NCBI GenBank assembly: GCA_005406025.1
Contig: BGZK01000014.1
Coordinates: 682,001 to 746,000, forward strand
Reading direction: 5' to 3'
Source: Eumeta japonica
Taxonomy: Eukaryota; Arthropoda; Insecta; Lepidoptera; Psychidae
DNA: 64,000 bases
The notes beneath the pieces were generated by a model. The model saw nothing but the letters and a program-made list of their open reading frames with translations. It searched no databases and had not been told where the DNA came from. The position numbers and the translations under genes are program-made. This document shows, one piece after another, positions 24,051-36,739 of the stretch (within the stretch, counting starts at the first letter, position 1; each line of letters starts with the position of its first letter).

Positions 24051-24279
24051 GTTAACATTACATATTTTTACATTTTTCTCAACAAACTGCGATTCCAGCC
24101 AATCTATACACTGTTATTTTAGTCTCTCCTGCCTTCTTTTATTCCTCCCAATTTCTTTTGTGTTATCTTTTAAAAGTTATTCAAAAAGAAAAAAGTCTAA
24201 AAGGAACATTCACATGTTTTGTGAAAAAAGTTGCGTTCTTCACGTAATACAGAAAAGATTAATAGATTAATATAGTATA

Positions 24280-25320
24280 TGATTGTGAAATAAATAACAA
24301 CTAGAGAAAAAAATAATGCAGTAATGAAATAAGAGGTATATTACGTGAAATATTACGGCATATTTATTTCTCTTGACCTTCATAAATGACGTCATATCGC
24401 GGGTCGAATTGTCTACTTGTGTGCCTTTCATGCTCAATAAAAATTAAAATTAGACTGTCACGTCAATGTCAAATTGACCGAACTAAAATTTAATACCATT
24501 AGTTATCTCTTGGTTATCTTTATAGCTTAGCGTCAAATTCTGACGACAAATAGAAAACATCTATTTTTTTTTATTAGAACATTTTTTAATTATATTAAGG
24601 AGTTTATTATTAAATTATATTATTCAATATTAATCTTCCCAACCTACCCTATGAAGTCATCAACTAATGAAGAGATGAAAATTATTACAGAACGACTGCT
24701 TCCAAAACAAAAATATTTTCATTTGCAGATTGACATACCCCCAATCCGTAGAAGAAAATTAAAAAATATCTAAAAATACTTTACACGCCGAATGGAAGAA
24801 ATTGTTTGGCAAATATTCTCGGCTGTTAGAAGTGATACTTGCATTTATTTTTAAATTAATGTAGTAAAGCAGGTAGTAAATAATATATGTCGTATTTCTT
24901 GTGTACCATATAGTTAAATATTACTTTTATACTCCTAAATAAATATTTACTATAAAAGCCATAGATTAAAAAAAAAGCATCCCAAATAAATATTAATATA
25001 GAGATATATTTTTATGTTTCCTGCTACTTATTCTGGCGCTTAAAAAAATTCTGTTATTAAATTTTATGTAATGTAAACTACAAAAAAGTGTAAATGTAAA
25101 AGTTAAGAAACTATAACCGGACCACGGAAAATCTTTACTGAAAGTGTGAAAAGAAGTGTTTCCCACCTGAAAATCATATTATTTATTTTTCATTCATTTC
25201 GAGTAATATCCATTGATGCAAGCCTCATCGTGTCTTTAAAATAAAAATTAACTAATTAATAGTTAAATAATTAACAGTTAATAGTAAAGTATCAGTTAAC
25301 TTTTATTTCTTATTAATTAT
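24280..25320. other. AT-rich non-coding DNA
   Basis: No gene supported; long A/T runs and short direct repeats of 'agttaa' only. Confidence 0.45.
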
Positions 25321-25329
25321 AGACTTCCT

Positions 25330-26583
25330 TATAGACTCCTTCTTCAAGAAAATTACGACTTAAGTCTATGAGATCTCATGATATATATCATGATCTTTCA
25401 CGTATATTATAATATATATATCCCAGATGGGCATGGGGGTGCCACAGGGAATGATCCTCAGGCCTCGATCTGTGTCTATTACTGATTTATATTAATAACC
25501 AGACTTACCTAGCCTTGTTAAAGATATTCATGAGATAGTACTATTTGCAGATGATACCTTTTTATTATTCAAAGTTAAAAGACATCCATTCGATTATGAT
25601 GATTTCAACATCGTTATTTTCAAAATTAAAAAATTATTTACTTCTCAGTAGGAAGAAAAAATATGTGGATTTCTCACTTTCGAATGTGAAAAATGTATCT
25701 GGTTCTATTTTAATAAGAAACGAGGAGATAGAGCTTGTTGACACCACTGTATTCCTAGATCTTACTTTAAATAATAAAAGTCAATGAGGTCCTCATACCA
25801 GTGAGGTGGCGAAGAGGCTTAGCTCTATTGAATTTGTATTAAAAAAAAAATAAGAAATTTATCTGATATCAAAACCGACAGATTGGTTTGTTTTGGCTGT
25901 TTTCATAGATTAATGTTGTTGAAATGGTCACAGAATTTACGTTTTGTAAAAGCGCGCATTTTGCGCAATTTACGGGCTCGAATCTCGTGATTTTTTTAGG
26001 TGTAAGTTTAAAAAAACTGAAATTTTAACTGTAGTATCACAGTTTATTTATCAAAATTTAATATACGTAAGAAAACATTTAGAATGTTTTAATAAAAATA
26101 ATGAAAGACATTATTTCAATACTAGAAATAAAAACAAACTGTGTTTGCATGTTAGTAGACTGCATAGGGTCACGAATTCATTTAGAGAGCTCTGTGTACG
26201 CATCTTCAATAAGATTCCTTAAATTATACAAAATTTACCCTTATACAAATTTAAAGTGTTTATTAACCAAACACTGCATAAAAAGGTATTATACAATCTG
26301 AACATTTAGAGGATAAATCGATATAATAAACTAGACTTTCTACAGGTTTGTTTTTCTTGCAATAGTTTTATATATAATTGTATATCTATATACTCGGTTT
26401 CAAAAGAGCTATTCTCAAGTTTCTTGCTCGTTCTTCTTGAGGGATAAATGTCTTACGAACGAGTGGTAATTAAAAAAAGAGGGTAATATTGAAAAAACTG
26501 TAATTTCCCTAAATATTATGCCATATTTCAAGTGTTCGTACAACCTACGAAATAAAGGCATTTTGAATTTGAATTTGATGAAG
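25330..26583 (+). pseudogene. Decayed non-LTR retrotransposon (jockey-like), 5'-truncated
   Basis: Plus-strand frames give, in order, 'GVPQGMIL' (family: GVPQGSILGP), 'PDLPSLVKDIHEIVLFADDT' (the RT active-site box with ADD) and 'KKIRNLSDIKTDRLVCFGCF' followed by HRLM. Next comes 'NTRNKNKLCLHVSRLHRVTN' with SFRELCVRIFNKIP, then 'LYKFKVFINQTLHKKVLYNL'. These match the thumb and C-terminal part of jockey-like reverse transcriptases. Multiple frameshifts and stops make it dead. The 3' untranslated part runs to the tail acctacgaaataaaggcatt (26543 on) and (gaattt)n. The endonuclease and the first part of RT are missing, as expected for a 5'-truncated insertion. It lies in the putative intron of the 36.6 kb gene. 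Confidence 0.8.
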
Positions 26584-26744
26584 GGAAAAATAAAAACTAT
26601 GATTTTTCAGGCGGGAAACTCCTGTTTTATACTAATGAGTAAAATTTTTCCGTAGTCGTGTTTAAGGTTTTTTAACTTTTAATTTAAATCCGTATTTTTG
26701 TGCTGAAGAATAGAAATATATATTTTTTCTTTTTTTTCATCCAT

Positions 26745-27285
26745 CTACGGAGGACCGGCCCAAACCGTGCGAGAGCGAAACTGCATCGCGAGTTCGCGCT
26801 TCTGGCCGGACTCCGTTGCCTTGACCGTTCATTCTGATGAGGGCTCCGAGCCCTTTTCGCCGTTAAGCACCCATTGAGTTTGATGCAGTATGTCCCGTCC
26901 CCACCTTCTAAGAGGTTGATAGAGCCGATGCAAGACTACGTCTATGAAGAAGTTCGCAGTGGACCTGTCCACTTACCCTTAGGTGATAAGAGCAGTGGAC
27001 CGCAGTTGCGCGCCGTGGCTACAGCTGTCGAGTGTCCGATTTTCGGTGTTGATCAAATCCACAGATTTTGTCGATGCCTGACGCGTGCCCAGTGACGCGC
27101 TTGACCTTGTCCGTTCCCCCCCCACTCTTCATCTTTGCAATCTGCCGGACGCGCGCCACCGCCCGCTTGCATCAACGCATCAGGGCAGGCAACAGCGATC
27201 GATTCTCGGTCCCTACTAGAGTCTTGCAGCCACCCACAAAACCAAGAGCTGGAACTTCAGCCAGTCTCTTCTTCCATTGACACAG
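26745..27285. other. GC-rich 540-bp block, possibly part of a retroelement
   Basis: A sharp change to GC-rich sequence starts at about 26755 and ends at about 27285. It includes the near-palindrome gggctccgagccc, a run of nine C residues near 27117, and several open but stop-interrupted plus-strand frames. The composition and abrupt edges suggest an inserted element, possibly the 5' part of a LINE or a viral-like retroelement. I cannot identify it, and no protein motif is clear. Confidence 0.4.
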
Positions 27286-27289
27286 ACAG

Positions 27290-30200
27290 AGTGCTAAAAA
27301 TAGGTAGTTAAAGCGAAGCTAAATTAGATTGAATGAAGTTACAAAATTGCAAAAATAAATGTTACGTAATGGGTGAAAAATAAAAAAATTATTAAAAGTT
27401 GATTGTGAAGGTAGTTTTACGAGAGAATTTGCAGGAAAAGTCAGAACTTTTCTGGAGTATGCTAAAAAAGAGCCAAAAAGAACTCGAAATTTCATATATT
27501 CAATGTGAGATTTCATTATTAAAAATTAGAGACGATGACGGATAACTTCTGAATGATGAAATAAATATCTGCCTGAAAAAGCGTTGAAAGAACAAAGAGG
27601 TTTTGGCGTCTGAGCATGTAGTTTTAGACAACAGTGATGCTACAGCTGAATAGTTTTAATGATCATATACAAGGACTAAATATAAAAATTGACGAGAGTG
27701 AAAGCGAAAAATCTACCTGCTGAAAGGGTAGGTTTTCGCTGCCTCTCTGCATCGTTTGCCTGAGATGCAAAGAGGCGGCCAGAATGCAATAGCGAATGAG
27801 CTATATCAGTTCCTTGAGTGCTGGAAAAGCCGTAGAGATATAATGGCTAGTGCAAAGCGGCCAGTGTACACCTCCGTAATAGTAAGAGTTCATAGAAGGG
27901 TTGTGGAGGCTACCGCTTAATTAACCGACGTCGTTAGTGTACTGTACGTAAACATTATGAATGGAAGAATTGAGAATGAGACTAAATGTAAGAATTAGGA
28001 AGTACAAAAGGGGTTTCTAAAAAAGGTGAGATATACCGATAACCTTTTTTCCTTACCAAACATTATAAAGAAATTTTTGGACATTGAGCAAAAAATTCTT
28101 TATGCTTTTGGAGAATGGATAAGAAGATATAGCTTAGATGCATTGACAAATATATATAAATATTTTTCTATCTTCATTTAACATGATAGAATCGATCATG
28201 CATCTTTTCGCAAATATTCATAATCTCCTTCTTTTTTAGAACAACATTGCCAAAAGTAACTATAACAAAAATATGTCATTGAAAATATACTTATAAATAA
28301 TATAGGCACAACTCTATTAAATGTTTAGACAGACTGCGAGCGCTAGCGTGTCATCATTAGAATTCTGCCCCGCGCTCAGGTTCTGCAATGTATTATTTTT
28401 AAAGAATTTATCTAGTCACTTACCTACAAATGACACTTGATGCGTTAGGAATGTAAAAATCGTCAATGGTATTATTAAATTAGTCTATGATTTTCCACGT
28501 GCGTTTAACTTATCTCTAAACAAACAACGCAAACTAAGGCAAATTATCGCGTAAACCATACACATAACGCAATATTACTTACAGACTCACACGCTATCAA
28601 CTGTCAGGGTAAGTTTCACTATAAAGTCTTAGAGCTGCAGCAATATCATCTCTGTAAACCCCCCAATAATAAATCATGTTCTAAAAATTTACGATGCAAA
28701 AAAATATCTTAGACGAGGAAATTGTGAATATTTGCAGAAAGATGCATGATCAATTCCATACCGTATATCATACATAAGTGGAGTCGGTTAAATATTCTTT
28801 TTTTTTACATTTCATTTATTTTAACAGTCCGTTATATTTTCCAAGTAGTTTGTAATTGTTTATATATTGTTTTTCTATTTTTAGGTATGAAGTATATCTA
28901 GATAAATTTAGATAGTAAAACATTACCTAAATACAAAATTTCTCTAAAATCAATATAACTGTCTCCAAAAGAAAATAAAAAAGAACAAAAATATACGTAC
29001 AACAGTTTAATCAATACCTAATATGTAATTAATATTCAGATCTTCAATGATCTTTTGATCTTCTGACGTACATTCACGGCAATGTAATCATAACAATAAT
29101 TACAAGGTTCAGTGAATTTGGAGACAATAGGCTGCGATCAGAGAGACTCAAATTGTTAGCCATTTTAATTAACAGGTTTAATTGTCATAAAATAACATAA
29201 TAATATAAACAACAATAAATAGCATTAAAATGATTTACATTTGAACTTCAAATACAAACGATGGGTCTGAAATCGACAATTGTTGAAACATTTATAATGA
29301 ACTATTTATTGTTTTTCCAGTGATATTTAATTTTATTCGATTATTACGTCAAATAAATACATATCATACCTACTAAAAATACATTAATGGAAAAAAATTG
29401 GTTACGAATATGGTATTCTAAAAGAAAAGTGAAAATTATAGGTTAAATGCGAATCTTTTTACAAAATAAATTCGGGAAACGTTCAAAAATTATGTCTCGT
29501 ATAATTTCCTCCCATTAATTATAGGGCTAATTATTTATTCCAAGGGCGTTTTGCAGAAACTTCCAAATCTTAATTAACAAGTAAGAAGTCGAAAACAAAC
29601 ATAATTGGGTTGTAATTTAAAATGTATAGCTCGGTGGTCGGGGCGCGGAGGGGCATCGGCTTACTTGCTCGATAATTCTTGGTGTTTAATATTTTATATA
29701 ATATTATTACGAAGCAAAAAAAAATCTGCTTTTATACGTACAAGATTCTTATTTAAGACTTGTATTTATCTGCGATAGAAAAATAAACCTCTTTAATAGT
29801 ATTCAGATACCCGAAATTCATGAAATAAAATATACCTTAGAATACTCATAGAAAATTCTTATCGAAATACGCAGTACAAAATTACAAAAAGCTTAAATCG
29901 AAAGTAAATGTAAGTTTTTCATTTACTTAATTTGATATTTTGATTACTTAGGTCTAAATTAAACAAATTAGTTTTCAAAACTTAGAAGAGTTGTTACCTA
30001 TAAAGTGAAGAACTAAAGCGAAAAATCATTTGTATATTAAAATGAACAAAATGAATTAAAAAAAAGGATCTTCAAGGTTTTATCTCCATCGTTTTGTGTT
30101 GGACACTGAAAATATTACAAGAAATTTATACATATTAGCAAAGCACCCAAAAAGCATGTAGTATTAATTTCGGTAATACTCGAATTAAATTAGGAATGTA

Positions 30201-30290
30201 TTTGTGTGTATGAAATTAGTAGCACATAAAAAAAATGCCAAAATTTTAAGTACCACAAACCGACAAGCTTGCATAATACGATCAATAGGC
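27290..30290. other. AT-rich non-coding DNA with one hairpin
   Basis: A stem-loop lies at 27741-27776: gcctctctgcatc pairs with gatgcaaagaggc with one mismatch around a 10-base loop. No gene or RNA is supported elsewhere in the stretch. Confidence 0.45.
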
Positions 30291-30299
30291 GTCATTAAA

Positions 30300-30410
30300 G
30301 CAAGAGAGATATGCGAAGATCGTACCACGTGGAAATCTGTGATCTGTGACTACCTTTCTGGGAAATGGGCGTAAATTTATGAATAATGAAATGCATGTAA
30401 AAGAGATGTA
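30300..30410 (+). repeat. SINE-like repeat, copy B ('cgtaccacgtggaaat')
   Basis: 'gatcgtaccacgtggaaatc', 'tgtgatctgtgactaccttt', 'ctgggaaatgggcgtaaatt' followed by tatgaataatg. This copy is closest to the form of the repeat I know from moths. Its neighbour copy C lies about 1.0 kb downstream in the same orientation. Confidence 0.55.
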
Positions 30411-31334
30411 AGTATATTTACGATATTGTAATAGGTAGGTAGCACGCGAGGCGTCCAACCTTCGTGCTGGTCGCGCAAAGGTTAGTTTTGTTTGTAAATT
30501 TGAAATAGGGAAATGTGGTTCAATTCGCCGAAGATAAAAGTGGAGAGATACCCGAGGCGTATTTCAGGGAAGAGACTCGGATTTGTGAGTAATAAAAGCG
30601 AAAGGAATTCGATGTAACTAGTATCACACCGACGGTATATTTGAGAAGTAAACAAATAAAAAGAACTTATATCGCTACCACCAGTTCGATTGATGATTCT
30701 GAGCAACAAGAACGCTGTGCTTTTGGACCATACGCCGTTACTCCTTACAATATTGTTCTCATTGGTTTCCAAATTATTCCATCACCATTTCTGGTAGTGC
30801 TTAGATTAGACTTGAACCACTAGACTATTGCTTAGAAAACTGTATGTACAGAATTATAATGTGTATAACATTAACAGTACTTTATAGTGGAAATTGTATT
30901 GTCCAATTCGTACTGCGGCTAAAGCTATACTTAACTTTGTAATTTGTAACAATGGATAACACAGCTAATATAATATGTTTTACTTATATTGCACTTTCTG
31001 CGCATTGCACAGAATGTTGTTCTGTCCTAAATTGTTAGAAAACCGAGCATTTCAGTGGTTTTTGATAACGATCTGAAAATACTACTATATCATATTTCAT
31101 AACTTAGGTTATGGCGACCAAGAACTGGACGTCACAGCAGGGGACGGCTGATTTCCACCGGGTAGCCTGATGAGCTGGTCAGGGTCCCGGGCCATCATTG
31201 GTTGTGGGTGACTCAGACCTATACATCGTGGAAATCTAAGGAGAACGCTTAATGTATATATTCCGAGTCGGTGTAATAATAAAGAGGGGTCAAATTGCAG
31301 CAGAAAAGACTAACGAATCTCAGGGAAACAAGAG

Positions 31335-31450
31335 ATTTGTTTCAAGAGAAATGCATAGGTCGTACCACGTCGAAATAGCTCGTCTTTGCCTACTTTTGTG
31401 GAAAATAGGCGTAAATGTATAATACTAATTTATACGTAAATAATAAATAA
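31335..31450 (+). repeat. SINE-like repeat, copy C
   Basis: 'ggtcgtaccacgtcgaaata', 'gctcgtctttgcctactttt', 'gtggaaaataggcgtaaatg' then tataatac. The same block order as copies A and B. The GC-richer sequence at 31128-31230 in front of it ('gacgtcacagcaggggacgg') may belong to the same or another element. Confidence 0.5.
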
Positions 31451-31739
31451 TGTGGATAAATTTGTGCACTTAAGATATTTGAGAAAAACTACTCCGGGGG
31501 TAACAGAAACGTTGATGTACATTTCGGTAGATTTAAATTTTTTATCTGACTTTCTATTCATTTTTAGTGAACTCCACGAAAATTACTGAACTAAATTTAA
31601 TGAAATTTGGTATGGTTATGAGTAAAATATGGAACATTTTTTATTTCGTTTCGCTGCTTTTTTTACATTGTATATATTTTTCATAACCGATCATAAATGA
31701 CGCTAGTGTACACAGTGTACACAATGGGTATTTAAATAT

Positions 31740-31855
31740 AAACGCTTCGATAACAGGACCGGGATCGAGATCTTGGTGGGTACATATAAAATATATAAAA
31801 GACACAGGAATTCATTTTACGTCCACGCGGACGGAGCTGCGGGCGAAAGTTACTT
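31740..31855 (-). repeat. Lepidopteran 'gcgggcgaaag' repeat, copy
   Basis: On the minus strand it begins ctttcgcccgcagctccgtc and cgcgtggacgtaaaatgaat, then a 'tcctgtgtcttttatatatt' part and 'agatctcgatcccggtcctg'. The plus-strand copy at 53255-53400 has the same blocks in the same order, so the homology is visible inside this window. Confidence 0.65.
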
Positions 31856-32034
31856 ACACATAGGTCGTATCGGAAGAATAATTATCATTAAGCTTTTCAA
31901 AAACTTATATTCCACTACACTATAATATTATATGGGCCTTATGTAACTGCACGAGCTACTCGGTTGGCAGCTGGATAACGCGTGCCTGACGCAGGAGTTC
32001 GCGGTGTTTGCGTGCATGGAGGCTAGCTTTATTT

Positions 32035-32268
32035 TCATACAACTTGGGCGACTGCGGGGTGCGGCCTACTAAGGATGCGGAGGGGTTTATCGCGTAACTT
32101 TTTCTCGGTATTGCTTCGAACGGACGTCGTGGGAACGTTTACCGAAACGTAGACGTCTTCGGGGGTGCGGCTTGGACGAGGGTGCAGGGGAGAGCTTACG
32201 CCACCGATTCTTAGAATTGTTGATGTCCAAATCCGACGCCTTCTAGGATTTGGTCGCACGTTCGTCAT
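32035..32268 (-). other. GC-rich segment with a 77-codon open frame
   Basis: The minus-strand frame opens with an Arg-rich start (Arg-Pro-Asn-Pro-Arg-Arg-Arg-Arg) and stays open for 77 codons. The DNA from about 31980 to 32290 is clearly GC-richer than its surroundings. I recognise no domain. It could be the end of a retroelement frame, a retrocopy or an exon; no splice sites support an exon. Confidence 0.25.
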
Positions 32269-33654
32269 CTTGTTTATCGTCCGCTTGCGTATTAATTCTA
32301 AAAGGGCTTAAATTTTAGGGTCTTAACGCGGTGACAAATTGAGCCTTATTTATTAGACTGTTTATAAGAAATATATATTTTTATTATTGGAGCAAATGAT
32401 TAATTAACATGTTTGTCTCTTTTTTATATAAAAGAAGTGATGTATGTACAGAATTTCAAGTTGATTCACGGATTTATTGGCCTTGTATTCATCAGGCGTA
32501 ACAGACAAACATAAAGTATGAGATACTCACTCAAAAAAAAATATACTTACTTCTTTGTTGTAATTTGAAAAACTGACAACATGCCTGCTGATAATACAAA
32601 ATTTACAATTATAATTTCACCGGCCGTCACTTTGTATGTAATATGCTTGAACAGGATGGAATTGTCCGATACGTATTCACCTCTATATACGTACTGTACC
32701 GACAACCGGAACATAATTACCTATTATTATGCCTACGGCGTCTGTCTGTTCTACATTTACAAGGTTCATATTTAAGGGTAGGTCACCATTTTTTTACTTA
32801 ATCTGTAAAGGATTTTGCTCTAGCGTTAAAAGATAAAAACTAAAAACTCAATTATTACATATAAGGGTCATTCTGGGTGTGATTATACTGCATACTCTAA
32901 AATAAAACAAAAAATCGAATGAATGCGTCAGGGGACATCCGGTAGATGTGAAACATCAATACTGTTGTTACTGTATTATTATAATTGGAATAAGATGAGG
33001 GTGTCAGGTGTTGAGAATGAAAAGAATAAGCTCATGCTTTTCATTAACCACATTTAATATCACATTTCATCAGTTCACTCTGTTATAGTAGCGTTAGAGT
33101 TTGTTTCTAGGTAGACTATCCTTTAATTCTATGAAAGTTACAATTGCTCGAATATAGCACTTTTTTTATATAAGAAAGAAAAAAAATATAGTACGGAACC
33201 TTTGGTACGTCGTTCGTCTCGCACTGGGTTGAGTATTTTTTTTGTCTCCATAGTCTTCAAAAAGATGAAAGTTTTTCTTGTAGTGTATGGCAGTAAATAT
33301 TTTATGTCTATTTTGTTTCTATTCTTTTATGCATTTCTATTCATTTATGGTGACGATGTTTGGAATTTTGTACATTTTTTTTAAATGGCAATTAGTGAAT
33401 GTCTTCTGAGATATTTTTTATATTTTAATATAGAAATGTAGGTAAAATTTATTGTAGGATGTAGGAGAAAAAAGAAATATTACATGTGGTTGTTGTAGAG
33501 TTAGCAAAATCATTTCTGATACATAAGTGTTACATTTGCACAAAATGAGTTTGAAAACTCACATGATATCATAATGTCGGATGTCTATACGCACCTAATG
33601 CTAGACATGTAATAATTTCCTTTCATAAGTTTTTTCACCGTATTTTACGAGCAT

Positions 33655-33745
33655 ACACGCCACCAGAGAATAGGAGATTGCTATCGCCCGTGGACGTAGA
33701 GGAGTCACTAGTGCGTTGCCGGTATTTTAAGAGGGAGTAGGATAG
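33655..33745 (-). repeat. Fragment of a lepidopteran LINE-associated repeat
   Basis: 'aggagattgctatcgcccgt' with ggacgt, and 'gtgcgttgccggtattttaa' with gagggag, resemble a block I know from the 3' region of a jockey-like LINE in moths. Only about 90 bases are recognisable. Orientation is inferred from the known family. Confidence 0.35.
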
Positions 33746-33749
33746 CTGA

Positions 33750-36500
33750 TGAACGAGCGAAGAGACCACCTGAACTCTCACTCACAACGCAACGCAACAG
33801 CGAAAGCTTGTACTTCTCATTTGTATTCTGTGAGTGTGGTGTCTCAGGGATCTCTATCAAATCAGAAACATGGCAAATACCATACTAAATAACGGCTAAA
33901 AAGTGTTTTACTCCCTCAGCATTAAAAAAGTTTAGAATATCGTTCAAAACTCAACTCTTTTTCCCGTGTACACAATAAAAGAAATGTCATCTTGTTTCGA
34001 GGTAGAGCATTAAACATCGGCTAATTTGATAGACGTATCATTTAATGCAGAGCATTTAATTTTAATTGAATATACGACGTGGGATTCATCCCAAAAACTA
34101 TATTTCAGGCAATTGCCTTATACCCAAAAAACACGAAGTCGCCGAGTTTCCACATAATTTTATCGGCGAGTGAGAGCCGCCGATTTTTCCTCTCAAACAA
34201 GCCCCACAATCAAGGAGTATGAAACGCGAGTAATTTCTATGCAAATTGGTAAAGTTTCTATATTTTTTTTTTTCTTTCACACAGCCACAAAGTACTGTCG
34301 AGTTTGGTTCATTGAATAAATTTCAGGGTTCCCGTGGAAGTGGACCGACTATTTGTCAAGGGAATTACGTATTCATTGCGACTCGCGGCTTAATTTCGGA
34401 AGGCTGTGCGGTGTTTTTTTTTATGTGCTTCTCAAAAGGGAACAAAAAAAAATAACGAATTAGCCTAGTTGTGCTAAAAATATTCCTAAAAGTTGTAATA
34501 AGCGGTTTCTCTTGTTTTATTTTTCAACTTAGATCGTTCGCTTTCCGTTACACTCGAGCGCGATTGCAATAGAAAGCTGATTTAATCTGGACTAACTTTT
34601 AAGCCATGTTTTGTTCATGTATCCACTGGTAAATGCGGAAATAGATCAGCATGTCTTTTCCTTTATTAAAAGCATTTCATCGTTATTTTCGTATGTAGAA
34701 CTAAATAAGGAATAAACAAATACAATGCACAGTATTCGATTGCATGCAAGAAGCACAAAATTTAGGGAGTGTAACTATTATTTTTTGTGACCTCATATAC
34801 ATATATTTGGTAAGTACATAACTAATATATTTACAGTAGTGTTAGCAAATTGGACGTCACGAACGAAGTTCGTTCACGTCGAGAACTTTTGTTCATATAG
34901 TATAAATGCTAAGAAGGAAAGATGTGGGGACTATGAAGTCACAACAATAGGTTATGTCGAACGGCAAGTATCATCAAAAACATTTTTTAAACGAAAGTTC
35001 ATATCTTACCCGTTCTTTAAGAATATCTCTCAAAGAAATCAATAAACAACAGTGAGTTCACTAGCAATCCTTGACCTGGATATGAATTGAGTTCTCTCAA
35101 TCGCTATCCTAGACGTTCTTCTCTTCAGAAGTCATAACACCCACAAATGTCATTTTGGGTGTGTCCTATTGATAGCTAGCAAGTCAATATAATGTAGAAT
35201 TAATGGCATTGAAACTTTTTAATACTGATGTTTTAAATTGGGTTCTTTTTACAATCTATGCACTTACATCAAATCAAGTCATGAATTAAAAAAAAAAGTT
35301 TTGTTAATTTTCGTTAAAACAAATTAATTATGTTACTATTAATATGGCACTAAGACATCTCCTTCAGAAGCTATCTTCAAATTACCAGTTTGTGAGGGAA
35401 ATTCAAATTTCTTAATAAATACCTATACAAACTTTGAAGTGTTAAAGTGTATTTTATTGAAATGCCAGGTTTAAATAACTACAACACGTGAATTGGTTAA
35501 TTATCGATTAACTGAGTGGATGCTTGTAATTTACGTAGGAGAAACTTTCAACATCCCACCTAATCCCGAAGGAAGTGTATAAGCACATCGCGAATTGAAA
35601 TCCATAGAGACCGAGTTGATCGTGCTTAAGTTTTGAAAGGGCCAAGGACGAGAGAGGACCAAACGACAGGCCCAATTTAGAACTCGGCTGCGTTATGAGC
35701 TAGTTTCGGCGTGTATAGGTCATAAAACTTTCTGAATTTCATCTGAGACTAGAATAACTCATAGTACGTATTCGCTAGACTTATGCTTGCGGGTTCTCTT
35801 AGCATTACAACTCATACAACTACGATGGCTCTTTGCTGGACACGGAACTTCTTCAATAATCGCCTACGAGGCGTATGAAAGCCTAGGATCCGTCCTGGGC
35901 CCAGTGCGTGTCAAAGACTTTATATTATGAACAATTTAATTAATCTAGAACGACGCTAAGATTCCACTCCACAATTCTATTTCAGCTTCACAATCTGTAA
36001 GTAACTTAGAAAAACCCTTACCAAAATTCGCCATCAACGCTCTAATGCGGATCCTTGTGCGTGGATGGATCTCCTAAGTTTTGGTTACAGCTGGCCGATA
36101 TTCCTAATAAGCTTTAACACGTTTTTAAAACTGAAACAATTGATTTTAACAGTGACGCTACCCATTCTAAGGTCTACATAAGTAATACCAATATTATATT
36201 TGGAAAATACCTTCACCTAATTTTTCCAATTACCTTATGGCGTTGTACATAATTCAAACGATATACAATAAAGTTTTCACCGTCCACTATTTTAGTTAAG
36301 AAGTGATATTATGAACAAATAAGTGTACTTAAGTTTAGACAAAGTCCACGCCATCCTCCCTGTTTTGCTCGCACGACCTCTGGATGAAGAATCGAGTGTC
36401 CGAACGCTTTGTTCCTACGCTTCGCATATTCTCGTGACGCGACAGTTGCGCTAATTTAATATAACGTTAATTAATCATAGCGGTGATTTAATATAAGGTA
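33750..36500. other. Non-coding DNA (putative first intron, near the exon)
   Basis: AT-rich with a moderately GC-richer part at 35580-35910. I found no second exon of the minus-strand gene and no repeat that I can name. Confidence 0.4.
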
Positions 36501-36518
36501 ATTACTAGGAAAACTCAC

Positions 36519-36630
36519 CCAAGTCCTCGTTGTCATCTCCCCAGGCGGCGTGACAGGACGCGCCGCCGGCCGCGCACAGCAACAGCAGCGTGCATAACCG
36601 CGCGTTGTTCGCGCACGACTTGCTGGCCAT
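36519..36630 (-). CDS. First coding exon of a secreted or membrane protein (partial)
   Basis: ATG at 36630-36628 has A at -3 and G at +4. It opens 37 codons plus one base and ends in cttgg|gtgagt, a consensus splice donor (intron starts at 36518). The peptide has the three parts of a signal peptide: residues 1-11 with Lys4 and Arg11, a hydrophobic core at 12-22 (Leu-Cys-Thr-Leu-Leu-Leu-Leu-Cys-Ala-Ala-Gly), and a small-residue end with a plausible cut near Ala28/Ala29. An acidic stretch follows (Trp-Gly-Asp-Asp-Asn-Glu-Asp-Leu). GC content is far above the surroundings, as usual for a conserved exon. The next exon is not visible to the left, so the intron is probably longer than 36 kb; that pattern is common for neural or cell-surface receptor genes, but I cannot name this one. 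Confidence 0.8.
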
Positions 36631-36689
36631 AGTTCGTCCTCAACTTCACATTTCTGAGTTGCAACTTTAATTTATGTCTTTATAATATT

Positions 36690-36733
36690 CACTGACAACT
36701 GTTATTTCATAGTCAACAAAAAAAATATATATT
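36690..36733 (-). promoter_or_regulatory. Possible core promoter of the signal-peptide gene
   Basis: On the minus strand a TATATAT run (about 36731-36725) lies roughly 32-38 bases upstream of TCAGT (36695-36691), the arthropod initiator motif. Transcription from there would give a 5' leader of about 63 bases before the ATG at 36630. In AT-rich DNA a TATA match is weak evidence, and a spliced leader starting farther upstream is equally possible. Confidence 0.3.
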
Positions 36734-36739
36734 GAACAG

